From the NCBI RefSeq assembly GCF_016862455.1, contig NZ_BOMZ01000048.1, forward strand, positions 62,001 to 126,000: DNA of 64,000 bases. Direction: 5' to 3'. This DNA comes from Actinoplanes utahensis (lineage in GTDB: Bacteria > Actinomycetota > Actinomycetes > Mycobacteriales > Micromonosporaceae). The notes under the pieces are model-generated. The model searched no databases, had not been told where the DNA came from, and worked only from the letters and a program-made list of their open reading frames with translations. A program made the translations under genes and the position numbers. Positions 25,167 through 33,206 of this stretch are shown one piece after another. Position 1 is the first letter of the stretch. Every line of letters starts with the position of its first letter.

Positions 25167-25249
25167 GCCTAGAGGTTATCCGCCCGGCGGCCGCCGGCAG
25201 TAGCGCCGGCCTTGACCTCGAGTGCGCTGGAGGTTCTACGGTCGCGTCC

Positions 25250-25708
25250 ATGAGTGTCGATCAGTTGAGTGACGAGGAGCTGGCCGGGCAGCCGGCCGCC
25301 TACTGGACCGGAATGGCGTACGAGGCGTTGATCGCCTTCACTCGCGCCCGGCAGGCCGAGGCGGGGTTCACCCAGCCGCAGTTCTGGATCCTGCGCAATC
25401 TGTCGGCCGGCGATCTGTGGCCGGACGGTTCCGCCCGGACGATCCCCGAGCTGCGGCAGGCGATGAGCACCTATCTGCGGGCCGAGGACGACCTCGACGC
25501 GGAGGCGTCGGGGCTGGCCGCGCAGGGCCTGATCGCGCGCGAGGGCCCGGATCGCTGGCGCATCACGGAGGCGGGGGACGCGGCCCGGCTGAAGATCAGC
25601 AAGCTCGCTCTGGGGATCCGGGCCCGCATCCACGACGGGGTCGACGACGCCGACTACGTGACGGCCTTGAAGGTCCTCCGCCGGATGATCGCCAACGTGC
25701 GGTCCTGA
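25250..25708 (+). CDS. MarR-like winged-helix regulator
   Basis: 152 residues. The fold order is that of MarR proteins: an N-terminal dimer helix (residues 14-40, YWTGMAYEALIAFTRARQ), a DNA-binding winged helix (about 48-110, with EDDLDAEASGLAAQGLIARE and RWRITEAGDAARL), and a closing dimer helix. The recognition part is less typical than in classic MarR. Ligand and target are unknown. It is divergent from the HAD phosphatase gene and 45 bp before the ArsR-type gene, which has its own dyad. Confidence 0.72.
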   Translation: MSVDQLSDEELAGQPAAYWTGMAYEALIAFTRARQAEAGFTQPQFWILRNLSAGDLWPDGSARTIPELRQAMSTYLRAEDDLDAEASGLAAQGLIAREGPDRWRITEAGDAARLKISKLALGIRARIHDGVDDADYVTALKVLRRMIANVRS

Positions 25709-25724
25709 GGACGGCTTGAGAAAG

Positions 25725-25740
25725 GCAGTCGAATGACTGC
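25725..25740. promoter_or_regulatory. ArsR-type operator candidate
   Basis: GCAGTC-GAAT-GACTGC is a perfect 6-bp dyad with a 4-base centre, followed immediately by ATAATG. It lies just before the ArsR-SRPBCC start, where autorepression is usual. The arms match half-sites of the dyad at 23189-23220. Confidence 0.55.
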
Positions 25741-25752
25741 ATAATGCTGGTC

Positions 25753-26541
25753 ATGGCCGGGGACATGGACAGGGTGTTCAGGGCGCTCGCCGATCCGACA
25801 CGGCGGCGGCTGCTCGACAGTCTCCGCGTGGCGAACGGGCAGACCCTCGGGCGGCTCTGCGGCAGCCTGGACATGACCCGGCAATCCGTCACCCAGCACC
25901 TCGACGTGCTCGCCGAGGCGAACCTGATCAGCACGGTCCGGCGCGGCCGGGAGCGACTGCACTACCTCAATCCGGTTCCGATCCACGAGTTGCAGCAGCG
26001 ATGGGTCGCCTCGTTCGAGGAGCCGCGATTGCGGACCCTCGACGCGATCCGGCGGCATGCGGAGGAGTCACCGATGAAACCGACCTTCGTGTACGTGACC
26101 TACATCCAGGCCACGCCCGAGCGGGTCTGGGAGGCGCTCACCTCGGCCGACCTGACCGGGGAGTTCTGGGGGCACAGCAACGTCTCCGACTGGCGGCCCG
26201 GCTCACCCTGGGAGCACCGGCGCATCGACGGCTCCGGGGACGCCGACGGGGGCGGCGTCGTCCTCGAGGCGGAGCCGCCGACCCGTCTCGTGATGACGTT
26301 CGGGGAGGCCGGATCCGGGCCGGGGCCGGCGGCGACCACGGTGACGTTCCTGATCGAGCCGTTCCACGACATCGTCCGGCTGACCGTCACCCACGAGAAC
26401 CTGCAGACCGGCGACGACGTCACCGCCGTCTCGGCCGGCTGGCCCGCGGTGATGGCCAACCTGAAATCCCTGCTGGAGACCGGCCGTGTCCTCTCGCACG
26501 CGCCCTGGGAGATGCACGCGGACCTGCGCGCCGCCGGCTGA
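25753..26541 (+). CDS. ArsR-family regulator fused to an SRPBCC (AHSA1/START-like) domain
   Basis: 262 residues. The winged helix (about 5-85) has MDRVFRALADPTRRRLLDSL and MTRQSVTQHLDVLAEANLI, typical of ArsR repressors without metal cysteines. From residue about 105 (KPTFVYVTYIQATPERVWEALTS) a hydrophobic-ligand-binding SRPBCC domain follows, with DWRPGSPWEHRR and a closing GWPAVMANLKSLLETG helix. Usually these two modules are neighbouring genes, and fusions are also known. Three ATGs compete (25744, 25753, 25765). I use the middle one because the first overlaps the operator. It is convergent with the AraC gene. Confidence 0.88.
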   Translation: MAGDMDRVFRALADPTRRRLLDSLRVANGQTLGRLCGSLDMTRQSVTQHLDVLAEANLISTVRRGRERLHYLNPVPIHELQQRWVASFEEPRLRTLDAIRRHAEESPMKPTFVYVTYIQATPERVWEALTSADLTGEFWGHSNVSDWRPGSPWEHRRIDGSGDADGGGVVLEAEPPTRLVMTFGEAGSGPGPAATTVTFLIEPFHDIVRLTVTHENLQTGDDVTAVSAGWPAVMANLKSLLETGRVLSHAPWEMHADLRAAG

Positions 26542-26550
26542 CGGCGCGCA
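26525..26550. terminator. Hairpin across the convergent gene ends
   Basis: TGCGCGCCG (26525-26533) pairs perfectly with CGGCGCGCA (26542-26550). The loop contains the stop of the ArsR-type gene. It may terminate both that transcript and the convergent AraC transcript. Confidence 0.5.
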
Positions 26551-26561
26551 GGCCCGTGCGG

Positions 26562-27431
26562 TCAGGCGGGCTCGACGGGCATCCAGAGCTCGCACGTCGC
26601 GGTGCTGAAGTCGGCGGCGATCTCCAGCATCGCGACGATGGACGGGCCGGGCCGCAGCCGCCACGGGTTGGACGGGAACCACTCGGTCGCGGTGGCCGCC
26701 CAGGCGTCCTGCAGCGCCGACGGGTACGGACCGGAGGTCCGGAAGACCGCCCACTTGCCGGCCGGGACCTCGATGACGTCGAGACCGGCCGGGACCGGCG
26801 TGTCGGCGGTGATCGCGGCGCCGTGCAGGTAGGTGAGCTCGCTGCCCTCCGGGGCGTCCGGCTCGATGCCGTCGGTGACCTGCAGCAGTCCGGCCGGTTC
26901 GGTGCCGCTGAGGTCCTTGAGACGCTGGTGGGCCTCGGCGGGCAGCCCGGTGACGAACTGCCGGATGTGCGGATTCTCGCCGACGTGGATCAGCGGAACC
27001 CGAGTGGCGTAGCCGGCGAGCCGGACGGCGGGGCGGTCGGCGATGCGGGTGTCCATGGGGACACTCCCTTCGACGGTCAGGCGGAACCTGATCTGTGGTT
27101 GGGTGCGAAGGGGGCCTCCGTCACGGCGTACCTCACCCGGTCCTGCTCCGTGAACCGCGCGGAACGCGCGGCCGAACGCCTCAGCCGAGCCGTAACCGTG
27201 CCGGACCGCGATCGTCAGCAGGTCGTCCTCGGCGCGGACGACCTCACCGGCGGCGACGGTCATCCGGCGCCGCCGCACGTACTCCGACAGCGGCATCCCG
27301 GCCAGCGACGAGAACATCCGGCGCAGGTGGTACTCGGTGGTGCCGAGCTCGCGGGCGACCGCGGGCACGTCCAGTTCCGTGGTGAGCCGCTCTTCGGCGA
27401 TGTCGACGAGACGGTTGAGTGCCGAGATCAC
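26562..27431 (-). CDS. AraC-family regulator with GyrI-like effector domain
   Basis: 289 residues. The N-terminal AraC double HTH (1-108) has VPAVARELGTTEYHLRRMFSSLAGMPLSEYVRRRRM and FGRAFRAVHGAGPGEVR. A GyrI-like ligand-binding domain follows (about 135-289), with VIEVPAGKWAVFRTSGPYP and the Trp-rich WAATATEWFPSNPWR. This HTH-first order is that of Rob/SoxS-related multidrug sensors. It presumably binds hydrophobic or cationic drugs and activates nearby or distant defence genes. Confidence 0.9.
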   Translation of the reverse strand: MISALNRLVDIAEERLTTELDVPAVARELGTTEYHLRRMFSSLAGMPLSEYVRRRRMTVAAGEVVRAEDDLLTIAVRHGYGSAEAFGRAFRAVHGAGPGEVRRDGGPLRTQPQIRFRLTVEGSVPMDTRIADRPAVRLAGYATRVPLIHVGENPHIRQFVTGLPAEAHQRLKDLSGTEPAGLLQVTDGIEPDAPEGSELTYLHGAAITADTPVPAGLDVIEVPAGKWAVFRTSGPYPSALQDAWAATATEWFPSNPWRLRPGPSIVAMLEIAADFSTATCELWMPVEPA

Positions 27432-27502
27432 GAGGCCTCCTTTCGACTACCAGCCTGGCCGTCCGGGCCGGCCCGCCGCCCGATCGTTGCTGCCCGATCC
27501 GG

Positions 27503-27874
27503 TCAGGCGGGGGAGTCGTAGACCCGGCGGGACTCCTCGACCTTGGGGAGATTGTCGTTCGCCCAGGTGGCGAGGTGGGCGAAGAGGGGGCCGAGACCGC
27601 GCCCGAGGTCACTGATCTCGTATTCCACCCGGGGCGGGACCTCCGGGTGGTAGGTGCGGGTGATCAGCCCGTCGCGTTCGAGCTGGCGCAGCCGCTGGGT
27701 CAGCACCTTCGGCGTGATCGTGGTGATGCGGCGTTCCAGTTCGACGAACCGCATCCGGCCGAACTCGTGGAGCGTCCACAGGATCGGGGTGGTCCAGCGG
27801 CTGAAGACGATGTCGACCACGGGAGCGATCGGGCATGCCAGTTCGGGGGCGGGGGAGGACTCGGTCACGCGCAT
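27503..27874 (-). CDS. HxlR-family transcriptional regulator
   Basis: 123 residues. An N-terminal cysteine (CPIAPVVDIVFSRWTTPILWTL) is followed by the HxlR winged helix (RFVELERRITTITPKVLTQRLRQLERDGLITR, then PPRVEYEISDLGRGL). HxlR proteins such as YodB use this cysteine to sense electrophiles or quinones. It is divergent from the NmrA-like gene, with a structured intergenic site, the usual repressor/reductase arrangement. Confidence 0.9.
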   Translation of the reverse strand: MRVTESSPAPELACPIAPVVDIVFSRWTTPILWTLHEFGRMRFVELERRITTITPKVLTQRLRQLERDGLITRTYHPEVPPRVEYEISDLGRGLGPLFAHLATWANDNLPKVEESRRVYDSPA

Positions 27875-27883
27875 CCCCGAAGG

Positions 27884-27912
27884 ATAGTCACTTTCCTCTA
27901 GGTACCTACTAT
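27884..27912. promoter_or_regulatory. HxlR operator candidate
   Basis: Outer arms ATAGT (27884-27888) and ACTAT (27908-27912) enclose ACTTTCCT and the perfect palindrome TAGGTACCTA (27899-27908). The AT-rich composition, unlike the surroundings, and the location in the HxlR/NmrA gap fit HxlR-family operators, which often contain GGTAC and ACTTTC-type elements. Confidence 0.55.
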
Positions 27913-27967
27913 CTCCAGGCTGTTAGCGTCTGCCCGACGTTGATCCATCGACGACAGGGAGTCGATC

Positions 27968-28804
27968 GTGTACGTGGTGACGGGGGCGACAGGCAATGTG
28001 GGCCGGCCGCTGGTGCGGGCGCTGGCAGCCGGCGGCGTACCGGTGCGTGCGGTGTCCCGGCAGGCGCCCGGGAACCTCCCGGCCGGAGTGGACCATCACC
28101 GGGCCGACCTGGCCCGACCCGAGAGCCTGCGGGACGTGGTGGCCGGCGCCGACGCGTTCTTCCTGCTGGTCTCCGGGGCGGGCGCGCACCTCGACGCGCC
28201 GGCGATCCTGGACGTGGTGAAGGCCGGCGGCGTTCGCCGGATCGTGCTGCTGTCCTCACAGGCCGCGGGCACCAGACCGGATTCGGTGTCGCACGCGCCG
28301 CTGCGGGCGCTGGAGGACACGGTCCGGGAATCGGGACTGGACTGGACGGTGCTGCGGCCCGGCGGCTTCGCCTCGAACGCGTTCGCCTGGGCGCCGCAGG
28401 TGCGCGAGACACGTACCGTCACCTCGCCTTTCGGGAATGTCGCTCTTCCGGTCGTGGACCCCGCCGACATCGCCGAGGTCGCGGCGGCGGCCCTACGCGA
28501 CCACCAGCACGGCGGCCGGGTGTACGAGTTGACCGGCCCCGAAGCGGCCACCCCGCGTGATCGCGCGGCCGCCATCGCGGCGGCCCTGGGCGAGCCGGTC
28601 CGGTTCGCCGACCAGCCGGCCGAGGAGGCCCGGGCGCAGATGCTCACCGTCATGCCCGCGCCGGTGGTCGACGGCACGCTCGACATCCTGGGCCACCCGA
28701 CCGAACGGGAACAGCAGGTCAGCACGGACATCCCGGAGATCCTGGGCCGCCCGGCCCGCCCCTTCGGCGACTGGGTGCGCCGTCACCTCGACGTGTTCCG
28801 CTGA
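27968..28804 (+). CDS. NmrA-like NAD(P)-binding protein (atypical SDR)
   Basis: 278 residues. The Rossmann start MYVVTGATGNVGRPLVRAL contains the GxxGxxG motif. VDHHRADLARP, RRIVLLSSQAAG and WTVLRPGGFASNAF follow in the order seen in NmrA/azoreductase-like quinone-linked reductases. The Tyr-x3-Lys of classical SDRs is missing, as in the NmrA group. Its HxlR neighbour suggests induction by quinones or diamide-type stress; this is inferred from family context. Confidence 0.87.
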   Translation: MYVVTGATGNVGRPLVRALAAGGVPVRAVSRQAPGNLPAGVDHHRADLARPESLRDVVAGADAFFLLVSGAGAHLDAPAILDVVKAGGVRRIVLLSSQAAGTRPDSVSHAPLRALEDTVRESGLDWTVLRPGGFASNAFAWAPQVRETRTVTSPFGNVALPVVDPADIAEVAAAALRDHQHGGRVYELTGPEAATPRDRAAAIAAALGEPVRFADQPAEEARAQMLTVMPAPVVDGTLDILGHPTEREQQVSTDIPEILGRPARPFGDWVRRHLDVFR

Positions 28805-28883
28805 CAGTTCGGCGCGGATGACCGGGCCGGGCCGAACCCCCCCCGCCCTGGTCTTCCTCCTCGCCGCCGCCGTCACGGCGGTG

Positions 28884-29534
28884 TCAGCGGTCCTGCTGGC
28901 CGTCCAGCCACACCCGCAGCGGATCCAGAACGGCCCGGAGATCGCCACTGTCGACGACGACCCGGGCCGCTGACCGGGCCGCCGGGCCAGCGTTGAACGC
29001 GATCGGCAGTCCGGCCACCGCGAACAGCGGCAGGTCCGACCGGCTGTCCCCGATCGCCGCGCACCGGTCCATCGGAACCCCGTACTCGGCGGCGAGCGCC
29101 AGCGCGTAGTCTCGTTTGCCCTGTTCGTCGAGGTGCTCGGCGACCGTGCCGATGTAGCGGCCGTCGAGCACCTCGAGGCGTGGCCCGCAGGCGCGGTCGA
29201 ATCCGTACCGCTCGCACAGGTAGGCGCCTGTCGCGTCCCACGCCAGTGTCGCCAGCGCCGGCACCAGACCGTGCGCACGGCACCAGGCGACCGTCTCCTC
29301 GATGCCGTCGACCAGCGGCAACGTCGTCAGGAAGCCGCGCACCTCGGCCGGGGTGCGCCCGGCCCACCCCCGCGCGTCGACGATCGACGCCTCCTGGTTG
29401 GTCATGGTGCCGGCGTCGTACGCCGCCTCCACCTCCCGGCACGCCTCGGCATGCCCGAGCAACTCGGCGAGATGCTGCCCGCTGCTGCCCGGCGTGAGGG
29501 TCCCGTCGACGTCGAAGAACACCATCCCCCGCAT
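28884..29534 (-). CDS. HAD-IB family phosphatase (phosphoserine-phosphatase-like)
   Basis: About 216 residues. The nucleophile motif is FFDVDGTLTPG near the N-terminus. A C1 cap with LAELLGHAEACREVEAAYDAG follows. The later motifs are LATLAWDATG, EQGKRDYALALA (Lys) and AAIGDSRSDLPLFAVAG, with IAFNAGP at the end, all standard for SerB-like HAD-IB enzymes. Likely a small-molecule phosphatase. The frame extends to a GTG at 29573. I prefer the ATG at 29534 (MRGMVFFDVDGT), which matches the compact N-terminus of the family, but no ribosome site decides it. It is convergent with the NmrA-like gene. Confidence 0.85.
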   Translation of the reverse strand: MRGMVFFDVDGTLTPGSSGQHLAELLGHAEACREVEAAYDAGTMTNQEASIVDARGWAGRTPAEVRGFLTTLPLVDGIEETVAWCRAHGLVPALATLAWDATGAYLCERYGFDRACGPRLEVLDGRYIGTVAEHLDEQGKRDYALALAAEYGVPMDRCAAIGDSRSDLPLFAVAGLPIAFNAGPAARSAARVVVDSGDLRAVLDPLRVWLDGQQDR

Positions 29535-29602
29535 CGCCCGTTGCGGCCCGGTGTGATCGATCACCGCCACCACGCTACGGGCTGCAGGTGATGATCACAC
29601 GA

Positions 29603-29776
29603 TTACGAGTGCCCGGTCGCCGACCCGATCTCGTCCCGGGACTCCTCGTCCGCCTTCACCTTCGCGGCCGGGTGCCGCGGCAGCCGCGCGACCTCGTCGT
29701 CCCGCTTCCGGAACGCCGCCGCCAGCTTGTCCCCGTGGATCTTCTTGGACTCGTCTTGCAAGTGCGCCTCTCCCAT
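29603..29776 (-). CDS. Small highly charged hypothetical protein
   Basis: 57 residues, from ATG (MGEAHLQDESKKIHGDKL) to TAA, very rich in Lys, Glu, Asp and Arg, predicted mostly helical or disordered. Codon use has the strong third-position G/C of real genes here. It lies between two minus-strand genes, 68 bp upstream of the HAD-IB start and 85 bp after the next gene upstream. No family is recognised. It is short but likely expressed; no cysteines or hydrophobic segment. Confidence 0.6.
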   Translation of the reverse strand: MGEAHLQDESKKIHGDKLAAAFRKRDDEVARLPRHPAAKVKADEESRDEIGSATGHS

Positions 29777-29861
29777 ACCCCCATCGTGAGCCCGTCCCGC
29801 CCCGGAAACCGGCGAATCACCGCAACGCCTGCTCCAACCTGAGGCCCCTTCATACGCTTCC

Positions 29862-30410
29862 TCAGAGGTCGCCCGTGTCGTTGAGGAACAGGCAGGTCAG
29901 GGCGGACTGGGCGGGCTTGCCCTCGACGGAGGCGAGGATCCGCGGGTCCGCGCCGGCCGGCATCACGCAGGAGCGGCGGGCGTGGTCGATGCGTTCCAGC
30001 GCGGACGTGATGTCGTCGCGGCGGTCCGGGCAGCGGTAGCTGACGTCCAGGTGCACCTTGCCGAGGCTGCCGTCGTCGGCGTTGAGCGCCACCCAGTCGG
30101 CGAACTCGTCGCCGTCCCAGCCGCACGCCATCCCCGCCACGTCCTCGATCCTCGCGAAGCTCGCCGCGGTCAGTTCGTGCCCGATGTCCGCTTCGAGGGC
30201 ATGCCGGTAGGCGGCCGGGTCGTACACGAACGGGGTACCGGCGGCAGGCGACGGCAGGCCCGGAGCGGCCTCGGTGTGCTCCGCGTACAGGACACCGCCG
30301 GTCAGGGCCGCGGTCACCCCGGCGATCCCCAGTGCGCCGAGCATCGCCGCCGCCAGTGGGCCGCGCCGCTCCCGCGGACGCACACGAACGCCTCGGTAGC
30401 GTCCCTCCAT
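29862..30410 (-). CDS. Hypothetical membrane-anchored or exported protein
   Basis: 182 residues. A basic N-terminus (MEGRYRGVRVRPRERRG) is followed by one hydrophobic segment (about 19-42, AAAMLGALGIAGVTAALTGG), then an outer domain of about 135 residues with four Cys (CGWDGDEF, YRCPDRR, SCVMPAG, TCLFLND), possibly two disulfides. No family recognised. It is a single gene; the stretch between it and rtcB holds nothing I can name. Confidence 0.68.
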   Translation of the reverse strand: MEGRYRGVRVRPRERRGPLAAAMLGALGIAGVTAALTGGVLYAEHTEAAPGLPSPAAGTPFVYDPAAYRHALEADIGHELTAASFARIEDVAGMACGWDGDEFADWVALNADDGSLGKVHLDVSYRCPDRRDDITSALERIDHARRSCVMPAGADPRILASVEGKPAQSALTCLFLNDTGDL

Positions 30411-30545
30411 ACCGTCGCATCCTTCCGTCGCCCGGCCGATCCCCCTACTTTCAGTCGGCCGAAGTGCTCAACGACTAAGCCCCGGGTTGAGGATCACTAG
30501 GCGTTCCGTCCCCGGAGTGCTGCAATGTCCGGATGGAGGACGACG

Positions 30546-31712
30546 TCAGTCGCCCTTGACGTTGACGACCTGGCGGAGGGTGTGGCGGATGTCGACCAGG
30601 TCGGCGGCGTCCCGCATGACCACGTCGATCGGCTTGTAGGCCTGCGGGATCTCGTCCAGGAACGCGTCGGTGTCCCGGTACTCGATGCCCTTCATGGCCG
30701 TGCGCAGCTGCTCGCGGGTGAAGGTCTTGCGGGCCTTCGACCGGGAGTACGCCCGTCCGGCCCCGTGCGGTGACGAGTTCAGCGACGCGGCGTTGCCCTT
30801 GCCGACCACCACGTACGACGCGTCGCCCATCGAGCCGGGGATCAGCCCGGCCACGCCCTTGGCGGCGTTGATGGCGCCCTTGCGCGACAGCCACACCCGC
30901 TCGCCGTAGTGGGTCTCCTGCTCGGTGTAGTTGTGGTGGCACTGCACCCGCTCCAGCTGCCGCACCGCGGTCCCGGTGTGGGCGGCGACGCAGGCGATCA
31001 GCCGGTCCATCATCTCGTCCCGGTTGACCAGGGCGAAGGTCTGCGCCCACCGCAGCTCCCGCAGGTACGCGTCGAACTCGTCGGTGCCCTCCTCCAGGTA
31101 GGCGAGGTCCCGGTCGGGCAGGTCGATGCGCCGCTGTTCCATCAGGTTCTGCGCGACCCGGATGTGATGGCTCGCGATCTTGTTGCCGACGCCCCGGGAT
31201 CCGGAGTGCAGGAAGAGCCACACCGCGTCCTTCTCGTCGTGGCACACCTCGATGAAGTGGTTGCCGCTGCCGAGGGTGCCCAGTTGCAGGGCCCAGTTCT
31301 TCGCGTACGTCCCCGGATCGAATCCGGCGGCCACGGCCTGGGCGGTCAGCTCGTCCACCCGCTGCCGCGCCGACGCGGTGAGCTTCGTGTTGTAGGCGCC
31401 GGCCGACAGCGGCACCGCCTGCTCGATCGACGTCCGCAGCCGGCTCAGATCGCCGCGCAGGTCGTCGCGGTGGAACTGGGTGCGGACCGCCGCCATGCCG
31501 CAGCCGATGTCGACGCCCACCGCGGCCGGGATGATCGCCCCGAGGGTCGGGATGACCGATCCGACGGTGGCGCCCTTGCCGAGGTGCGCGTCCGGCATCA
31601 GCGCGATGTGCGGATGGATGAACGGCAGCCGGGACGCCTTCTCGGCCTGCCGGAGAGTCTCCTCCTCGAGGATGCTGGCCCAGTTGATCAGACGCTGGTT
31701 GATCTGCTGCAT
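30546..31712 (-). CDS. rtcB: RtcB RNA-splicing ligase
   Basis: 388 residues. RtcB joins RNA 2',3'-cyclic phosphate or 3'-phosphate to 5'-OH ends using GTP and Mn2+. Signature segments are intact: MPDAHLGKGATVGSVIP (39-55), VGVDIGCGM (Asp68, Cys71 as metal ligands), GSGNHFIE (148-155), HSGSRGVG (His169), HHNYTE (259-264) and SPHGAGR with the GMP-accepting His316. The length matches the short bacterial form. The ATG at 31712 starts the canonical N-terminus; a 7-bp dyad CCCGTAC-C-GTACGGG (31714-31728) abuts it. No archease gene or RtcA is nearby. It lies 41 bp after the GH43 gene on the same strand. Confidence 0.95.
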   Translation of the reverse strand: MQQINQRLINWASILEEETLRQAEKASRLPFIHPHIALMPDAHLGKGATVGSVIPTLGAIIPAAVGVDIGCGMAAVRTQFHRDDLRGDLSRLRTSIEQAVPLSAGAYNTKLTASARQRVDELTAQAVAAGFDPGTYAKNWALQLGTLGSGNHFIEVCHDEKDAVWLFLHSGSRGVGNKIASHHIRVAQNLMEQRRIDLPDRDLAYLEEGTDEFDAYLRELRWAQTFALVNRDEMMDRLIACVAAHTGTAVRQLERVQCHHNYTEQETHYGERVWLSRKGAINAAKGVAGLIPGSMGDASYVVVGKGNAASLNSSPHGAGRAYSRSKARKTFTREQLRTAMKGIEYRDTDAFLDEIPQAYKPIDVVMRDAADLVDIRHTLRQVVNVKGD

Positions 31713-31753
31713 CCCCGTACCGTACGGGTCCGCCGAAGGGATCCGAGACCGAT

Positions 31754-33139
31754 TTATGCCGTCCGCGACCACTGCTGGTTGGCGCCCGTGTTACAGGTGT
31801 ACTGCTGGACGTCGGCGCCGTCGGCGGTGTTCGACGAGACCACGTCCAGGCACTTGCCGCTGTGTCGGGCCCTGAGCTGTCCCCCGCTGAGCGACCATTG
31901 CTGGTTGGTGCCGTTCCCGCACGCCCACTGGATGACGTTCGCCCCATCGGCGGCCGACGCGTTCGCCACGTCCAGGCACTTGCCGCTGTGCTGGGCGACG
32001 ATCCGGAAGTATCCGCTGCCGGCGTCCTGGAACTCCCAGCGCTGGTTGCCGCCACCGTTCCAGGCGTACTGCTTGACCTCGGCGTTGTCGGCCATCGACG
32101 CGCTCACCACGTCGAGGACCTTGCCGCTGTTCTGGTTGGTGAGCCGGTAGTAGGTGGCCGGGTTTCCGGTGACGGCGCCGGCCGCGGCGTCGATCGTGAC
32201 CGTCGGATACCAGGAGAGCGACATCGACGTGCTCGACGGGAAGGCGATCGGCAGCCACACGTACCGGGAGTCGTTGACCGGCCCGGACCAGGCGCCCGCC
32301 CACCGGTCGCCCATGTAGAGGAAGCTGTTCCCGACCGGCAGCACGTAGGCCGGCTGGGAACCGAAGGTGGTGGAGTCGCCGACGTTCGTCCACCCCGACC
32401 AGGGCCCGCCGATGCTGGTGGCGGTCGCGTACTTCGCCTGGTTCGGGTTCCACCCGGAGGTGCCCGAGGTGAGCAGGAAGTAGACGCCGTTGCGTTTGAA
32501 CATCGCCGGCGCCTCCCGGGTCGCGTTGTCCCAGAAATTGCCGACCAGCGTCGCCACCTGCAGATAGTCGGCGGTGAGCCGGTAGATCTGCAGGTCCCGG
32601 TTCTCATCCGCCGCGGAGATCATGTAGGCCGTGCCACCGTCGTCCCAGAGCGTGATGTCCCGGGACATGTGGTTCAAAGGCCGGAAGCTTCCGTGGTACG
32701 TGTAGACGCCGTCCACTGTCGCCGACGAGGCGACCGCGGCCCGCGCTTCGCCGTAATCCGTCCCGTTCTCCTTGTGCATCCACATCACGTACCGGCCGGT
32801 GGCCGGGTTGTAGATCACCTTCGGCCGCTCGATCTTGGCGCTGCCCAGCTCGGCCGCCGACGACGAGGTCAGCACGTTGTTGCGGAACTCCCAGGTGCGC
32901 AGATCCGCCGACCGGTAGACCGAGACGGCCTTGAACGTGTCGTCGGCGTTCCGGTTCTCCCCGAACCAGTACCAGTAGGCGCCCACCCTGATCACCCCGC
33001 CGCCGTGGGCGTGCACCCCGGCGCCGGACGTGTCGGTGAACTGGACCCCGTTGGTGACGGTCACCGGCGCGGCCTGCGCCGGCGCGGGAAGCAGCGCCAC
33101 GACCAGTGCGGTCACCGCGGCGACAGCGAGAAGCCTCAT
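31754..33139 (-). CDS. Secreted GH43 glycosidase (galactanase-like) with ricin-type CBM13
   Basis: 461 residues. A signal peptide (1-23, ending APAQA) precedes a five-bladed GH43 domain (about 27-325). The opening AHGGGVIRVGAYWYWFGENR and the NHMSRDITLWDDGG segment (Asp161) resemble the exo-beta-1,3-galactanase branch (GH43_24). The likely acid is Glu209 (REAPAMF). That branch lacks the usual catalytic Asp base. The C-terminal ricin B lectin domain (about 328-461) has repeats ending NQRWEF, NQQWSL and NQQWSR. It probably trims galactan side chains outside the cell. It is divergent from the DeoR-LacI regulator, with CGTAA repeats between them. Confidence 0.88.
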   Translation of the reverse strand: MRLLAVAAVTALVVALLPAPAQAAPVTVTNGVQFTDTSGAGVHAHGGGVIRVGAYWYWFGENRNADDTFKAVSVYRSADLRTWEFRNNVLTSSSAAELGSAKIERPKVIYNPATGRYVMWMHKENGTDYGEARAAVASSATVDGVYTYHGSFRPLNHMSRDITLWDDGGTAYMISAADENRDLQIYRLTADYLQVATLVGNFWDNATREAPAMFKRNGVYFLLTSGTSGWNPNQAKYATATSIGGPWSGWTNVGDSTTFGSQPAYVLPVGNSFLYMGDRWAGAWSGPVNDSRYVWLPIAFPSSTSMSLSWYPTVTIDAAAGAVTGNPATYYRLTNQNSGKVLDVVSASMADNAEVKQYAWNGGGNQRWEFQDAGSGYFRIVAQHSGKCLDVANASAADGANVIQWACGNGTNQQWSLSGGQLRARHSGKCLDVVSSNTADGADVQQYTCNTGANQQWSRTA

Positions 33140-33156
33140 CCGGACACCCCATCGAT

Positions 33157-33185
33157 GCGTAAGAATGTGCGTAACGTCTTCGTAA
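33157..33185. promoter_or_regulatory. CGTAA direct-repeat operator candidate
   Basis: CGTAA occurs three times, at 33158-33162, 33170-33174 and 33181-33185, spaced 12 and 11 bases, in the 67-bp gap between GH43 and the regulator. Direct repeats at one-turn spacing suit DeoR-type binding, so this could be the regulator's own site. Confidence 0.45.
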
Positions 33186-33206
33186 ACGGTCGGAAACGGT
33201 GATGCC

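Noticed and set aside
28818-28973. 51-residue plus frame with one hydrophobic segment after the NmrA-like gene
   Set aside because: More than half lies antisense to the HAD-IB gene and there is no ribosome site; probably chance.
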